Of a stretch of DNA of 64,000 nucleotides, positions 8,744 to 19,172 are shown one piece after another; positions within the stretch are counted from its first letter, which is position 1; every line of letters begins with the position of its first letter. A program made the translations under genes and the position numbers. Source of the DNA: Pseudonocardia alaniniphila (GTDB lineage Bacteria; Actinomycetota; Actinomycetes; Mycobacteriales; Pseudonocardiaceae); contig NZ_JAKXMK010000010.1 of assembly GCF_022524485.1 (NCBI RefSeq), forward strand, positions 1 to 64,000. The letters are read 5' to 3'. Under the pieces are notes generated by a model. It saw only the letters and a program-made list of their open reading frames with translations, was not told the DNA's origin and did not search any database.

Positions 8744-9742
8744 TCAGCCGCTGACTACGGCGACCTGTTCGGCCGCCTGCCCGTATCCGCCGCCCGCCAG
8801 TTCGCTGGGGACGGGGCCGTCGGCCAGCCAGCGCTCTGCATCGATCGCGGCCGAACAGCCGGTGCCAGCGGCGGTGATCGCCTGCCGGTAGGTGCTGTCG
8901 ACGAGGTCGCCCGCGGCGAAGACGCCCGGGATCCCCGTGCGGGTGGAGGGAGCCTCGACCTGGACGTAGCCGGCCTCATCGGTGTCGATCTGACCCCGCA
9001 CGAGCTCGCTGCGGGGGTCGTGGCCGATCGCGACGAACATGCCGGACACCTCGAGGACGGACTCCTCTCCGGTGACGGTGTCGCGCAGCTTCAAGCCCGA
9101 GACGCTGCCCTCACCGAGAACTTCGACGACCTCGGAGTTGGTGCGCCAGTGAATCTTCGGCTCGTTCTTGGCGCGCTCCAGCATGATGCGGGAGGCGCGG
9201 AACTCGTCGCGGCGGTGCACGATCGTGACCGTGCGGCCGAAGCGGGTGAGGAAGAGGGCCTCCTCCATCGCCGAGTCGCCGCCGCCGATGACGGCGATGT
9301 CCTTCTCACGGAAGAAGAAGCCGTCACAGGTGGCACAGGCGCTGACGCCACGGCCCAGGAGAACCTGCTCTCCCGGAACGTGCAGGTAGCGAGCAGCAGC
9401 ACCCATCGCGAGGACCACGGCGCGAGCGCGGTAGGTGACCCCGTTGGCCACGACCGTCTTGACCTCGCCCTGCAGCGACACCTGCTCGACGTCCTCGGCG
9501 CGCAGCTCGGCGCCGAAGCGCGTGGCCTGGTTGCGCATCTGCTCCATGAGCTCAGGGCCCATGATTCCGTCGGTGAAGCCCGGGTAGTTCTCGACCTCGG
9601 TCGTGGTCATCAGGGCGCCGCCGAACTGGGTGCCCTCGAAGACCAAGGGCCGCAGCTGCGCACGCGCTGCGTAGACCGCAGCGGTGTAGCCTGCCGGCCC
9701 GGACCCGATGATGATCAGCTCGCGCACCTCGTCGGTGGTCAC
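8744..9742 (-). CDS. trxB: Thioredoxin-disulfide reductase
   Basis: 332 aa NADPH-dependent flavoprotein. The FAD-binding GSGPAG is at 13-18, the redox-active CATC at 136-139, and the NADPH-binding [10 protein letters not shown] and C-terminal FAVGD-like AAGD motifs follow. The open frame extends 48 codons further upstream, but the GTG at 9742 is preferred: GGGAGGA lies seven bases before it and the protein then begins like other TrxB enzymes ([20 protein letters not shown]). It passes electrons from NADPH to the neighbouring thioredoxin. Confidence 0.96.
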   Translation of the reverse strand: MTTDEVRELIIIGSGPAGYTAAVYAARAQLRPLVFEGTQFGGALMTTTEVENYPGFTDGIMGPELMEQMRNQATRFGAELRAEDVEQVSLQGEVKTVVANGVTYRARAVVLAMGAAARYLHVPGEQVLLGRGVSACATCDGFFFREKDIAVIGGGDSAMEEALFLTRFGRTVTIVHRRDEFRASRIMLERAKNEPKIHWRTNSEVVEVLGEGSVSGLKLRDTVTGEESVLEVSGMFVAIGHDPRSELVRGQIDTDEAGYVQVEAPSTRTGIPGVFAAGDLVDSTYRQAITAAGTGCSAAIDAERWLADGPVPSELAGGGYGQAAEQVAVVSG

Positions 9743-9834
9743 TGGCGCGTCCTCCCTGTTGTCTCTGCCTGTCAACACGATCCCAGGGACGGGCATTCCT
9801 ACTGCTACCGGGCGGCAACCGAGGGTGAGACGGC

Positions 9835-10500
9835 TCACCCTCCGACCACCATTGACTCCAAGAGCGTGCCGTGACCAGGGCCGCACTCCGAGTCGACGAC
9901 GACGACGTCGAAGGTTCCCAGCCGTCCGGTGACGAGCACGAGCAGCACCGCTTCCTGACCGTCCACCGTGACCTGGCGGCCTCCCACCAGGGGCGCGTCA
10001 GGTGCCAGCGCCGGTGCGGCGGCTCGCAGGCAGCCGGCGCGTCGTGCGGGATCCGCCAGCGGGCCCGCGTCCACCGACCCGACTGCGGAGCGAGCGACGG
10101 CAGCCAAGTTCACCCGGTCGATGGACGGTGCGGGCTGGGGTCGAGACGACAGCACGCCGGTGAGGACGAGCACGACGAGCACGGCGGCCGCGCCGACCAC
10201 GGCTAGCGGCCGGCGCCACCGTGCGGGCCGTCGCTGATCGAGAGATGAGACGGCTGGACTCGGCTCACCGGTCGCAGCCTCTGCCTCCAGAGCCGCCGCC
10301 CATCGAGCGGCGAACTCCGGTGGCACGGGCGGTGGGGGCAGCCCCGCGAGCTCGCCGCGGGTGACGGCGAGGGCGTGCAGTACTGCGGCCGACTCGGGGT
10401 GGGCTGCAGCGGCCGCGCGCACCTGCGCGGCCCGCGCCGGCTCCAGCACACCCGCGTCCAGGTCGGCGAGCTGCGTGAGGTCGGGGCGTGGGGTGGTCAT
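9835..10500 (-). CDS. Membrane-anchored anti-sigma factor of SigM
   Basis: 221 aa. The N-terminal 90 residues are Ala-rich and cytoplasmic ([29 protein letters not shown], typical of actinobacterial anti-sigma domains). A single transmembrane helix lies at about 98-118, and the extracytoplasmic C-terminal part carries two cysteines (C157, C206). The ATG overlaps the sigM stop by 4 bp (ATGA), indicating translational coupling. By position it corresponds to Rv3912 (RsmA), which holds SigM at the membrane. Sequence similarity of this family is low, so the call rests mainly on architecture and context. Confidence 0.78.
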   Translation of the reverse strand: MTTPRPDLTQLADLDAGVLEPARAAQVRAAAAAHPESAAVLHALAVTRGELAGLPPPPVPPEFAARWAAALEAEAATGEPSPAVSSLDQRRPARWRRPLAVVGAAAVLVVLVLTGVLSSRPQPAPSIDRVNLAAVARSAVGSVDAGPLADPARRAGCLRAAAPALAPDAPLVGGRQVTVDGQEAVLLVLVTGRLGTFDVVVVDSECGPGHGTLLESMVVGG

Positions 10501-11048
10501 CGCTCCTCCTCCCGCAGGTGCCCGAGCAGCACCGCCAGGCGTGCGCGGCCCCGTGCGCAGCGGCTCTTCACCGTGCCCACCGGCACCTCCAGCATCTCGG
10601 CGGCTTCCACCACCGGCCAGCCCTGGACGTCCACCAGCACCACCGCCAGCCGCTGCTCGACGGGGAGCGCCGCGAGTGCGGCGTCGACCGACAGGCGCGT
10701 GACCAGTTCCGTGGCGAGGTCGGGATGCCTCGCCGGCAGCTCGCGCTCCGGCAGCGGGACCGTGCTGCGCCTGCTGTCGTGGCGGATCCGGTCGATGCAC
10801 GCGTTGACGAGGATCCGGTGCAACCACGTGCGCACCGAGGCCTCGCCCCGGTAGGAGCCCGCCCGGCGGTAGGCGGCGACGAGAGTCTCCTGCACGGCAT
10901 CGGCGGCGTCCTCGGGATGATGGAGCGTGCGCAGTGCCAACCCCCACAGCCGGGATTGGTACCGCGTCGCCAGCTCGGTGAATGCGCTCGGATCGCCCGC
11001 CCGGTGCGCGGCCAGCAGCTCCGCGTCGGTGGGAGCCGGGGAGCGCAC
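10497..11048 (-). CDS. sigM: ECF RNA polymerase sigma factor SigM
   Basis: 183 aa. Sigma region 2 (about 25-95) includes DAADAVQETLVAAYRRAGSYRGEASVRTWL, and region 4 (about 118-172) includes the HTH EAAEMLEVPVGTVKSRCARGRARL. It directs RNA polymerase to a small envelope or redox-stress regulon. It is followed with overlap by its putative anti-sigma factor and lies beside trxB and the murJ cluster, exactly as sigM does in Mycobacterium and Streptomyces. The start is a GTG without a strong ribosome-binding site. Confidence 0.88.
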   Translation of the reverse strand: MRSPAPTDAELLAAHRAGDPSAFTELATRYQSRLWGLALRTLHHPEDAADAVQETLVAAYRRAGSYRGEASVRTWLHRILVNACIDRIRHDSRRSTVPLPERELPARHPDLATELVTRLSVDAALAALPVEQRLAVVLVDVQGWPVVEAAEMLEVPVGTVKSRCARGRARLAVLLGHLREEER

Positions 11049-11108
11049 GACGCGGAGATTAGGTCGAGATGCCCCTCTCCCGTGGCCGTTCCGGAGAACT
11101 GGTGGTGG

Positions 11109-12809
11109 TCAGGAGCCCGCGCGGTGGAACTGGACCTCGTCGATCTGGGTGACGTTGGCGTCGCCCCCGCCGCTGAGCTTGGTGATCCACAGCAGCACGT
11201 GGGTGACGGGCTGGCTCCCGGCGAGCGAGACAGGCGTGGTGCCGTCCCGGAGGGTGACCTCGGTGATGGGTGAGGTGTCGCGGAAGGACGAATCCGCGGC
11301 GGGAGCCGAACGCACCTCGATGACGGTGCCCGCGCTCGGCGACTGGATCTCCAGTTGGGAGAGCTGCACAGCCGAGGCGAACGACACCATCACCCCGACG
11401 CCGGGCTTGAGCGCCGGGAACTGCTGCTTGTAGATGAAGGTGCTCCACCCACTCGACGGGTCGCCGTCGATCACGCGGGACACGCGGCTCGAGTTGTCGG
11501 CGTCGCCCACCGGGTCATAGACCTTGACGCCCGCGACTGCCGCGATACCGCCGTCGCCGCCGACCTGTGGCGCGGCGTTGGCCGGCGCGCCGTTCGACGA
11601 CGCTGACGGGCTGTCGACGACGATGGGCGGCCCGTTGCCGTCCGAGAACACCGAGCCCACCTGCATGCTGATGTAACCGATGACGAAGACCACGGCCACC
11701 GCGAGTGCGGTGAGTCCGATCGCCAGCTTGCGCTTCCGCCGGGGGTCGGGTGCAGCGACGACACGGCCACCGTCCTGCCATACGTCTCCCGGGTCGGACG
11801 GGACGCCGTCGTGGGCCGGGGGGAACAGGGCCATGCGGTCGTGCTCGTCGACCACCTCGGCGAGCAGGCGGTTGACGGCCGCGGCGGTGTGGACGTGGCC
11901 GGGGGCGCCGTCAGGTCCGAGGGTGCCGCGGGCGAGGGTGTCGAGCTCGACGGGAACGCCCGGCCGCTGCTCCGACGGCGGCAGGAGTGCCCCGGCCGGG
12001 GTGCGCTCGGCCGGGCTCAGGCCGGCGAGGGCGGCGTCGGCGCTCGACAGCGGCCAGCGCGCGGTGAGCAGGGTGTAGAGGACGGCGCCGAGTCCGCGCA
12101 CGTCGTCGGCCGGGGTGACGTCGGCGCGAGGCAGGACGAAGGACAGCTGCGCGCGCCCCTCCGGGGTGATCCGTACCCGTTGGGGGTGGTCGCAGCCCAG
12201 TACGAGGCCGTGGCGGTGCGCCTCCTCGGCAGCCGCGGCGAGCGGTGCGACCGCCCGGGCCGCCGCGATCGGCTTGATGAGCCCCTCGGCCATCACCTCG
12301 GCGAGGCTGCGCCCGGGAACCCATTCGGTGACGGCGACTCCCAGCACGTCGTGCGGCATGCCGCCGGTGCCGGGCGTGAGGACGTCGAGCAGGCGGGCGC
12401 AGCCGCTGTGCTCGAAGCTGCCCGCGCGCAACGCGCGGGCCACGATCGCGTCGGCGCGTGCCATGGCCTCGTGCTCGGATCCGCGGTCGGCGGGGAAGCG
12501 GCGCAGCACGGTGGCGCCCACGTCACGGCGCAGGATGGTGTCCTGGGCGCGCCAGAACTCGGCGCCCGCTGCCGCGTCGGACCCGACGCGCGTGCGCAGG
12601 CGGTAGCGCCCGGCGAGCTCGGTGCCCGGGGTGGTGCCGGGCGGGACAGCAGGAAGGGTGGGGGCGTCCGAAGGTGACGCGTTGTTCGCCGGGGTTCGAT
12701 CCTCAGGGCGCATCTGCTCCGGAACAACCGGTGCGGGCGTCTTGGTGGTGGGCGCGTCCCCCTCCCATGGCGCCGCCGCACCCGACGGTGGGCTCGCCAA
12801 CTCACTCAC
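11109..12809 (-). CDS. Membrane pseudokinase with extracellular domain (MurJ partner module)
   Basis: 566 aa. A Pro-rich N-terminus is followed by a kinase-like lobe (about 60-320) that lacks the ATP-binding lysine motif and the HRD/DFG catalytic motifs; where the catalytic loop should be it reads LVLGCDHPQRVRI. Next come a transmembrane helix (about 360-382) and an extracellular discoidin-like domain (VYDPVGDADN...VIDGDPSSGWST). In Mycobacterium the same module is fused to MurJ (Rv3910), where the phosphorylated pseudokinase recruits FhaA to control wall synthesis; here it is a separate gene 54 bp downstream of murJ. I chose the GTG at 12809 because GGAGG lies seven bases upstream, rather than the in-frame GTG at 12827. 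Confidence 0.85.
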   Translation of the reverse strand: MSELASPPSGAAAPWEGDAPTTKTPAPVVPEQMRPEDRTPANNASPSDAPTLPAVPPGTTPGTELAGRYRLRTRVGSDAAAGAEFWRAQDTILRRDVGATVLRRFPADRGSEHEAMARADAIVARALRAGSFEHSGCARLLDVLTPGTGGMPHDVLGVAVTEWVPGRSLAEVMAEGLIKPIAAARAVAPLAAAAEEAHRHGLVLGCDHPQRVRITPEGRAQLSFVLPRADVTPADDVRGLGAVLYTLLTARWPLSSADAALAGLSPAERTPAGALLPPSEQRPGVPVELDTLARGTLGPDGAPGHVHTAAAVNRLLAEVVDEHDRMALFPPAHDGVPSDPGDVWQDGGRVVAAPDPRRKRKLAIGLTALAVAVVFVIGYISMQVGSVFSDGNGPPIVVDSPSASSNGAPANAAPQVGGDGGIAAVAGVKVYDPVGDADNSSRVSRVIDGDPSSGWSTFIYKQQFPALKPGVGVMVSFASAVQLSQLEIQSPSAGTVIEVRSAPAADSSFRDTSPITEVTLRDGTTPVSLAGSQPVTHVLLWITKLSGGGDANVTQIDEVQFHRAGS

Positions 12810-12863
12810 TTCCAGACCTCCCCGCACACCACGAAACCGCTCCCGCCCCTGCTGAAGAGTACG

Positions 12864-14522
12864 TCAGCGGGTGGTGTCGCGCCGAGGTTTGCGCCGGTCG
12901 ACGAGCCGTTCGAGGCGTCCGAGTGCTGTGTCGATTTCGCGAACTCGCAGCAGCTTCATTGCGATGAGGGTGATCACTCCCATGATGACGGTTGCGACCG
13001 CGAGTTCGATCCACGCCCTGCCCAAAGGCGAGAGGCCGCCGAGCACCCCGTCGAGCAGGGTGATCGCTCCGAAGGCGACCAATCCGCCGGCGATCGAGGC
13101 GACGAGTGTGCGTCCGACGCAGGAGAGCACCTCCCCGGTGGGAATCCGCCCCATCCTGCGTCGCAGCAGCATCTGGCCGACCACCGCACCGGCGAGGAAG
13201 GACACCGCGTTGGCGGCGGCCAACCCCAGCACGACGTCCTCGGCCGGTAGCAGGAGCGGGCACACCAGCAGCAGCGGAACCTTCACCGCGACGGTGAACA
13301 GCTGGATGAGCGTGGGGGTGCGGCTGTCGGTGAGCGCATAGAACACCCGCAGCTGCAGCATCGTGACCGCGTACGGCAGCAGCCCGAAGGCTGACACGGC
13401 GAGCGTCGCGCCCAGCTGGGCGGCGCCGTCGAGGTTCGCCTCCCGAAGTCCGAACAAGGCGACGCCGACCTGCGAGCCGAAGATCGTCAGCAGCGCCGAC
13501 ACCGGCACGAGCAGGACGGCCGAGAGCCGGCTGCCCAGCGACAGATCCGCCACGACGTCCGCGTTGCGGCCCTCGGCCGCCGCGCGGCTCATCCGGGGCA
13601 TCAGCGCCGTCAGCAGTGAGACGCCGAGCACGCCGTAGGGCACCTGGAGCAGCAGCCACGCATAGGAGTAGATCGTGACCGACCCGGCGGCCGACGACGC
13701 GGCCACGCGCGTGGTGAGGACGAGCCCGACCTGTCCGATGAGCACGTACGCCGCAACCCACACCGCGAGGCCGCCCGCAGTGGTGAGCCGAGGGTCCCAG
13801 CCCCAGACAGGGCGGTATCGGAAGCCGGCCCGGCGCACCGCCGGGATCAGCACCACGGTCTGCACGACGATCCCGAGCGTGGTGCCCAGGCCCAGCACGA
13901 GGAGCCGAGCGCTGTCGGGAACCAGCAGGTAGACCCCGACGACCCCGATGACGACGATGTTGTTGAGCACCGGGGCCCAGGCGAAGGCGCCGAAGGCACC
14001 ACGGCTGTTGAGGATCGCGCCCAGCAGGGCGCCCATGCCGTAGAAGAAGACTTGCGGGAGCAGGAGGTAGGCCAGCACGGTGGCGAGCTGGGGATCGGCC
14101 GTGCCGGTGGTATGGCTACCGAGGTAGAGCCGGGTGAGCAGCGGTGCGGCGAGCATCCCGGCTGCGGTCGCGATCAGCAGCGCGATCCCCGCGAGCGTGA
14201 GCAGCCTGCGGGTGTAGGTCTCGCCGCCGTCGCGGTCCTCGGTCTGGGCACGTACCAGCAGCGGGATCATCACGCTGGACAGCACGCCGCCGATCAGGAA
14301 CTCGTAGACGATGTTCGGCAGCGTGTTCGAGATCGTGTACGAGTCGTTGAGGATCGTGTCGCCGAGCACCGTGAACAGCGCGACCTGGCGCAGGAAGCCG
14401 GTGATCCGGCTGACCAGGCTGGCCAGCGCCATCAGGCTGCTCGACCGCCCGAGCGACTGCTCCTTGCGCGCCACGACGACCAACTGCTCCGTCGGGCTGT
14501 CGTCCGGTGCGGGACCGCTCAT
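12864..14522 (-). CDS. murJ: Lipid II flippase MurJ (MviN family)
   Basis: 552 aa polytopic membrane protein with about 14 hydrophobic helices. It opens with the family's SSLMALASLVSRITGFLRQVAL, and NTLPNIVYEFLIGGVLSSVMIPLL follows. It moves lipid-linked peptidoglycan precursor across the membrane. The ATG overlaps the stop of the DUF6049 gene by 4 bp. It has no C-terminal kinase-like domain; that part is the next gene. The frame continues far upstream in antisense-like low-complexity sequence, but this start matches the family and the overlap. Confidence 0.95.
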   Translation of the reverse strand: MSGPAPDDSPTEQLVVVARKEQSLGRSSSLMALASLVSRITGFLRQVALFTVLGDTILNDSYTISNTLPNIVYEFLIGGVLSSVMIPLLVRAQTEDRDGGETYTRRLLTLAGIALLIATAAGMLAAPLLTRLYLGSHTTGTADPQLATVLAYLLLPQVFFYGMGALLGAILNSRGAFGAFAWAPVLNNIVVIGVVGVYLLVPDSARLLVLGLGTTLGIVVQTVVLIPAVRRAGFRYRPVWGWDPRLTTAGGLAVWVAAYVLIGQVGLVLTTRVAASSAAGSVTIYSYAWLLLQVPYGVLGVSLLTALMPRMSRAAAEGRNADVVADLSLGSRLSAVLLVPVSALLTIFGSQVGVALFGLREANLDGAAQLGATLAVSAFGLLPYAVTMLQLRVFYALTDSRTPTLIQLFTVAVKVPLLLVCPLLLPAEDVVLGLAAANAVSFLAGAVVGQMLLRRRMGRIPTGEVLSCVGRTLVASIAGGLVAFGAITLLDGVLGGLSPLGRAWIELAVATVIMGVITLIAMKLLRVREIDTALGRLERLVDRRKPRRDTTR

Positions 14523-17107
14523 GGGCTCGGGACGCGGGGCGGCGGCTGGGGCCCCCGGCCAGGGGGCCGGGGCGGCCCGTCCGGCCGGCGACGGGGCACC
14601 GGGAGGCGGTCGGTGGGTTGAAGGGGGTCCGGGAACGGGTCGCCGGTCTTCGCCGCCGGCGGGACCGGGCCATGGCCGTCCGGGCCCGGGCTGCGGTGCT
14701 CCGGGCTGAGGGGCACCGCCTGGTCCGGGGAACCCGGCAGGGGGCCCGTCGCCGGACCGACCTGGGCGGTCCGCACCGGTTCGCCGCGGACCCGTCGGAG
14801 TACCCGACGGACCGCCAGCACCACGAGCAGTGCTCCCGCGCTCGCCGTCAGCCACACGGTGATGGTGCCGTAAGCGGTGGAGCGGACGCGCAGGCGGCTC
14901 GGTGGTCCGAGCAGTTCCCCGTTCGGGGTGCGCACGGCCGCCTGGACGATGAACTGGCCAGAGCGGGTCACCTCGGCACTGACCCGGATCTGGCGGCGCC
15001 CCAGCGGGGGCACCTGCTGCGGTGGGATCGGCGCCACCCGCAGGCCTGCGGACGGCAGGATCTGGACGTTGACCTCGACCGTGACCGGCAGCCCGTTGGC
15101 CACGGTGATCAGGATCGGGGCGTCCGACGTCCCGAGCGAGTACGGACTGGGCGGCTCGAGCACTCGCACCGAGGCCCGCAGGTCCGCCACCCGCGCTGCT
15201 GCGGCGTTCGCCGCGGCGACCGCCTCGGCCGGCCGCCCTCGCCATGCTGCTGAGACGGGCCGCGCGAGGCCGCGTCGCAGTGGACCGAATGCCTCCTCCG
15301 GTGTGGCGCCGACACCGGAGTCCGGGACGGCCGCCGAACTCAGGTCCTCGATCTCCTGCGCCGTCTTCCGGACGATGTCGACCGCGCTGGTGGGGGTCTC
15401 CAGGCCGCCGGAGCGCAGCGGGTAGGCGGGGGCCAAGGGGGCCGTACCGGCGGACGGGCCGGCCGCGAGCACCCCGTCGAGCGCGGTGGGCACGATCCGG
15501 CCTTCCCCGATCAACTGGTTGACCGTGGTCAGCAGGGCAGCTGCACCGTCGCCCTCCACTGCCCACTGGTGCGGGGGTGCGAGAACGAGGGGGCCCGCCG
15601 GGGCGGTCGGACCACCGGCGATCGGGCCGGCCTCGATACGGAAGGCGAGCGCGCCGATCAGGTCCTGAGTGGACAGCGCGCCGACCGTTCCGGCGGGAGT
15701 GGACGATGCCACCGCTCCGCCGGTGCTGGGATCCGGGCCCGATGCGGCGCTGGGCCCGGCGGCGGCACGGGTGAGCAGCGGGTCGGTCAGCACAGCGAAC
15801 TGTGGCAGGCGTCCGCCCACAAGGGGCACGACACCGCTGTGGCGCTGCACCCGGCCCTGGTCCACGCCGTCCGCGGACAGCAGCACCGAGCGACCGTCGG
15901 CCGATGCGATCTCGTCGAGAGTGGCGTCGTCGGCGACCCCTCCGGCCGGCCAGGTCACCCCTGGCGTGACGGGGACGTCGAGGACGTCGGAGAGGATCTG
16001 GCGACCGTCTGTGATGGTCCGCGCCGCGAGCTGCCCGAGGCCACCTCTCGTCAGAGCGACGAGATCTGCGTCGGCGTAGGGCAGCGCCATCACGCAGCCG
16101 CCCTTGGCCACCGCCGCGAGGCTGTCCAGCCACTGCCCGGCCACCGCGGCGCCGGTACCCGGCACGGGCGGCCCACCGCCGGGTTGCTGGACCTGGTAGC
16201 CCGCGCGCATCAGGGACGCGGTCTCCACCAGGTCGGGGTCGATGGCCAGACAGGTGGCAGCCCGTACTCGCGAGCCGGGAGGCGCGTCCGCGGCGAGCGT
16301 GGCGACGAGGCTGCCGAGGCGTCCGCCGGGAGCCATCGACGCGGCGAGGTCGTCGTCGGTGAGCAGCGTGGGCTCGCCGGGGACGGTCGAGACCCGCCGC
16401 GGCGTGTCGGTGATCGGGAACAGCATGGAGAACGGCGTGGCCGGAGGGGGCGGGGGCGCCACCACGGGTCCGGCCCGGCCCGGGCCAGGTGGCAGTGACA
16501 ACACCGGCAGCAACATCCGCACCGCGGCCAACCGTGCCCGCCTGCCGTCGCCAGGCGCCCCGTTGACGTTGACGAGAAGCTCGTGCACCCCGGTCTCGGC
16601 AAGCGCGAGAGTCGAGTCGGGTGCGCCGCGGAGCGGGACGGTGAGCCGGACCGGCATCTGACCCCGTGGTGCGAGCTCCCCGGGGATGGGCGTGAACTGC
16701 GGGGTGATGGCGTCGGCTCTCCCGTCGCCGTCCAGTGCGTCGCGCAACGCGCCCTCGGTCTGCAGCGCGTTGCCGCGCTGCAGCCGGATCACCAGGTCGT
16801 CGATGGGCTGGTCGCCGGTATTCGTCAGTGTGCCGCTAAATGTGAGCGTGGACGGCCCGGTCGAGGTGACGACGCGCGGAGAGAGCTGCGTCAGGTCCAG
16901 CCGGAGCGGGCCCGCGGTGTCGTCCGGCCCCTGCTGGAACGGCTCCGGCAACGATGCGGCCGGACTCGGCGCGGCGTTCGCGGCCGGGGCCCCCGGGGCT
17001 CCGGGAAGCAGCCCGATGAACGTCAGACCTGCCAGAATCAGCCCCGTCAGCGCCAGCGCTGTGGCTACCCGAACCGGGATCGCGACCAGGGTCGCGATCC
17101 GTTTCAC
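14519..17107 (-). CDS. DUF6049 secreted/membrane protein
   Basis: 862 aa. It has an N-terminal signal or anchor helix (about 12-35), a large Pro/Ala-rich extracytoplasmic region of Ig-like character (for example [22 protein letters not shown]), one transmembrane helix near residues 745-770 ([20 protein letters not shown]), and an 85-residue Pro-rich cytoplasmic tail. It is the counterpart of Rv3909, conserved beside murJ in actinobacteria but of unproven function, presumably in envelope assembly. The GTG start overlaps the NUDIX stop (GTGA), and its stop overlaps murJ, so NUDIX, DUF6049, murJ and the pseudokinase form one tight operon. Confidence 0.85.
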   Translation of the reverse strand: MKRIATLVAIPVRVATALALTGLILAGLTFIGLLPGAPGAPAANAAPSPAASLPEPFQQGPDDTAGPLRLDLTQLSPRVVTSTGPSTLTFSGTLTNTGDQPIDDLVIRLQRGNALQTEGALRDALDGDGRADAITPQFTPIPGELAPRGQMPVRLTVPLRGAPDSTLALAETGVHELLVNVNGAPGDGRRARLAAVRMLLPVLSLPPGPGRAGPVVAPPPPPATPFSMLFPITDTPRRVSTVPGEPTLLTDDDLAASMAPGGRLGSLVATLAADAPPGSRVRAATCLAIDPDLVETASLMRAGYQVQQPGGGPPVPGTGAAVAGQWLDSLAAVAKGGCVMALPYADADLVALTRGGLGQLAARTITDGRQILSDVLDVPVTPGVTWPAGGVADDATLDEIASADGRSVLLSADGVDQGRVQRHSGVVPLVGGRLPQFAVLTDPLLTRAAAGPSAASGPDPSTGGAVASSTPAGTVGALSTQDLIGALAFRIEAGPIAGGPTAPAGPLVLAPPHQWAVEGDGAAALLTTVNQLIGEGRIVPTALDGVLAAGPSAGTAPLAPAYPLRSGGLETPTSAVDIVRKTAQEIEDLSSAAVPDSGVGATPEEAFGPLRRGLARPVSAAWRGRPAEAVAAANAAAARVADLRASVRVLEPPSPYSLGTSDAPILITVANGLPVTVEVNVQILPSAGLRVAPIPPQQVPPLGRRQIRVSAEVTRSGQFIVQAAVRTPNGELLGPPSRLRVRSTAYGTITVWLTASAGALLVVLAVRRVLRRVRGEPVRTAQVGPATGPLPGSPDQAVPLSPEHRSPGPDGHGPVPPAAKTGDPFPDPLQPTDRLPVPRRRPDGPPRPPGRGPQPPPRVPSP

Positions 17108-17598
17108 GCCGTCTCCTCCAACAGCTCCGTGGCCCGTCTGATCAAGCGGCGCTCGTCGGCGTAGGCCAAGCGTGACTCGAGCTCGTGGAGTGGCACCCAG
17201 GCCACCTCGGAGACCTCGACGTCGGAGTCCGAGAGTTCGCCGCCGAGTGCGCGCAGCAGAAAATGATGCACGGTCTTGTGCACGCGCCGATCCTCGGCGA
17301 CGAACCAGAAGTCGATGGTGCCCAGTGGTGCGACCACGCGGCCGATGATGCCGGTCTCCTCCTCGACCTCTCTCACCGCCGCCTCCTCGGCCGTCTCACC
17401 GGCTTCGATATGGCCTTTCGGCAACGACCACAACAGACGTCCTCGCCGGTCCAGGCGCCCGATCACCGCAGCCGTGCCCGAAGCAGGGTCCACGACCAGT
17501 CCCCCTGCCGACGTCTCGTCGACGGTCCGCAACCGCCGCCTCCGGTCCGTGGGGCGGCTCGCTCGGCGCCCCCCGGAACGGCCGCGGGATGTGGACAT
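17104..17598 (-). CDS. NUDIX hydrolase (MutT4-like)
   Basis: 164 aa with a complete Nudix box, [23 protein letters not shown], whose REVEEE residues bind the catalytic metal. It cleaves a nucleoside-diphosphate-linked substrate. Mycobacterial MutT4 (Rv3908) is the positional equivalent, but the substrate here is not known. The first 25 residues are Arg-rich and possibly disordered. It heads the murJ operon and is divergent from cca. A TACGAT -10 element six bases before the ATG predicts a leaderless transcript. Confidence 0.88.
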   Translation of the reverse strand: MSTSRGRSGGRRASRPTDRRRRLRTVDETSAGGLVVDPASGTAAVIGRLDRRGRLLWSLPKGHIEAGETAEEAAVREVEEETGIIGRVVAPLGTIDFWFVAEDRRVHKTVHHFLLRALGGELSDSDVEVSEVAWVPLHELESRLAYADERRLIRRATELLEETA

Positions 17599-17604
17599 GC
17601 GGCG

Positions 17605-17610
17605 ATCGTA
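17605..17610 (-). promoter_or_regulatory. -10 element of the NUDIX-murJ operon (leaderless)
   Basis: TACGAT on the minus strand, six bases before the ATG of the NUDIX gene, which has no ribosome-binding site. Confidence 0.5.
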
Positions 17611-17685
17611 TCGACCAGACCGGTTCCGGTGCCCGGCCAGCGGTTCGAGTGCAGCATCCTCGTCACTGCTCGCAATGGGGACGCC

Positions 17686-17691
17686 TACACT
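17686..17691 (+). promoter_or_regulatory. -10 element of cca (leaderless)
   Basis: TACACT lies eight bases before the GTG chosen as the cca start. No Shine-Dalgarno sequence is present. Transcription would begin at or next to the start codon. Confidence 0.5.
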
Positions 17692-17699
17692 GGCCCGCC

Positions 17700-19166
17700 G
17701 TGTCCGCAGCAGCCCTGGCGCCCGGCGCCGTTCCCCCTGATCTTGTGCGCGCCCAGGAGAATGCGGTCGTGGAGATGGTGCAGATCGGGGCCGTCGCCGA
17801 GGAGCTCGCCGGCCGTTTCGCCCTGGCGGGGCACCGGCTCTACCTTGTCGGCGGCAGCGTTCGTGACGCCTTGCTCGGTCGCGAGTCCGGCGACCTCGAC
17901 TTCACCACCGACGCGCGCCCCGACGCGATTCTCGAGATCCTCTCCGGCTGGGCCGAGGCGGTCTGGGACACCGGCATCGCGTTCGGCACGGTCGGTGCAC
18001 GCCGCCACGGCAACACCGTCGAGATCACCACGTTCCGCGCGGACGCCTACGACCGGGTCACGCGTAACCCGATCGTGGCCTTCGGCGACAGCATCGAGGA
18101 CGACCTCGTCCGACGCGACTTCACCGTCAACGCGATGGCCGTGGAGCTCACCGCGGACGAGCGGCGGTTCGTCGATCCGCACGGCGGCCTAGCGGCGCTC
18201 GCGGCCGGTGTCCTCGACACGCCGGCCACCCCCGAGGAGTCCTTTGCCGACGACCCGCTGCGGATGCTGCGCGCCGCGCGGTTCGTCTCCCAACTGGGCC
18301 TGTCACCCGCGCCGCGGGTGGTCGAGGCGATGACGGCGATGGCGGGCGAGCTCTCCCGGATCACCCGCGAGCGGGTGCAGGTCGAGCTGACCAAGCTGAT
18401 CTGCGGCACGCATCCGCGCCGTGCCATCGAGCTGATGGTCGACACGGGCCTCGCCGAGCAGGTGCTGCCGGAGGTACCGGCGATGCGCCTGGCCATCGAC
18501 GAGCACATGCAGCACAAGGACGTCTACACGCACTCGTTGGTGGTGCTGGAGCAGGCGATCTCCCGGGAGGAGCCCGGCAGGCCCGACCTCGTGCTCCGCC
18601 TCGCCGCGCTGCTGCACGACATCGGCAAGCCCGACACGCGCCGCAAGGAGTCGGACGGGCGGGTCAGCTTCCACCACCACGAGGTGGTCGGGGCGAAGAT
18701 GGTGCGGCGGCGGTTGCGCGAGCTGCGCTACCCGAAGGCGATCATCGACGACGTCGCCCAGCTGGTGTTCCTGCACCTGCGCTTCCACGGTTACGGCAGC
18801 GGCGAGTGGACCGACAGCGCGGTGCGGCGCTACGTCGCGGATGCCGGTCCCCTGCTCGACCGGCTCCACAAGCTCGTGCGCTCCGACTCGACCACCCGCA
18901 ACCGGCGCCGTGCCGCGGCGCTGCAGCGCAGCTACGACTCGCTCGAGGACCGGATCGCGCAGCTGCGGAAGCAGGAGGAGCTCGACGCCATCCGGCCGGA
19001 CCTGGACGGCAACGCGATCATGGAGCTGCTCGGCATCCCCCCGGGCCCGCTCGTCGGCAAGGCCTACAAGCACCTGCTCGCGCTGCGCATGGAGCGCGGA
19101 CCGGTGTCGCACGAGGAGGCGGAGGCCGAGTTGCGCGCCTGGGCCGCCGAGAACGGTCTCGGCTGA
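17700..19166 (+). CDS. cca: CCA-adding tRNA nucleotidyltransferase
   Basis: 488 aa. The nucleotidyltransferase head carries [23 protein letters not shown] with metal-binding D65 and D67, and the RNA-binding neck ([16 protein letters not shown]) follows. The C-terminal half is an HD domain with H278 and the H306-D307 pair in [11 protein letters not shown], as in the PcnA-type actinobacterial enzyme. It adds or repairs the 3' CCA of tRNAs. The open frame extends upstream, but the GTG at 17700 follows a -10 box at leaderless spacing and gives the family length. Confidence 0.93.
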   Translation: MSAAALAPGAVPPDLVRAQENAVVEMVQIGAVAEELAGRFALAGHRLYLVGGSVRDALLGRESGDLDFTTDARPDAILEILSGWAEAVWDTGIAFGTVGARRHGNTVEITTFRADAYDRVTRNPIVAFGDSIEDDLVRRDFTVNAMAVELTADERRFVDPHGGLAALAAGVLDTPATPEESFADDPLRMLRAARFVSQLGLSPAPRVVEAMTAMAGELSRITRERVQVELTKLICGTHPRRAIELMVDTGLAEQVLPEVPAMRLAIDEHMQHKDVYTHSLVVLEQAISREEPGRPDLVLRLAALLHDIGKPDTRRKESDGRVSFHHHEVVGAKMVRRRLRELRYPKAIIDDVAQLVFLHLRFHGYGSGEWTDSAVRRYVADAGPLLDRLHKLVRSDSTTRNRRRAAALQRSYDSLEDRIAQLRKQEELDAIRPDLDGNAIMELLGIPPGPLVGKAYKHLLALRMERGPVSHEEAEAELRAWAAENGLG

Positions 19167-19172
19167 GTCCTC

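Noticed and set aside
12864..16133. 1089-codon frame joining murJ to upstream sequence
   Set aside because: The upstream 530 codons are Arg/Gly-rich shadow of the DUF6049 gene; the ATGA overlap at 14519-14522 gives the real murJ start.
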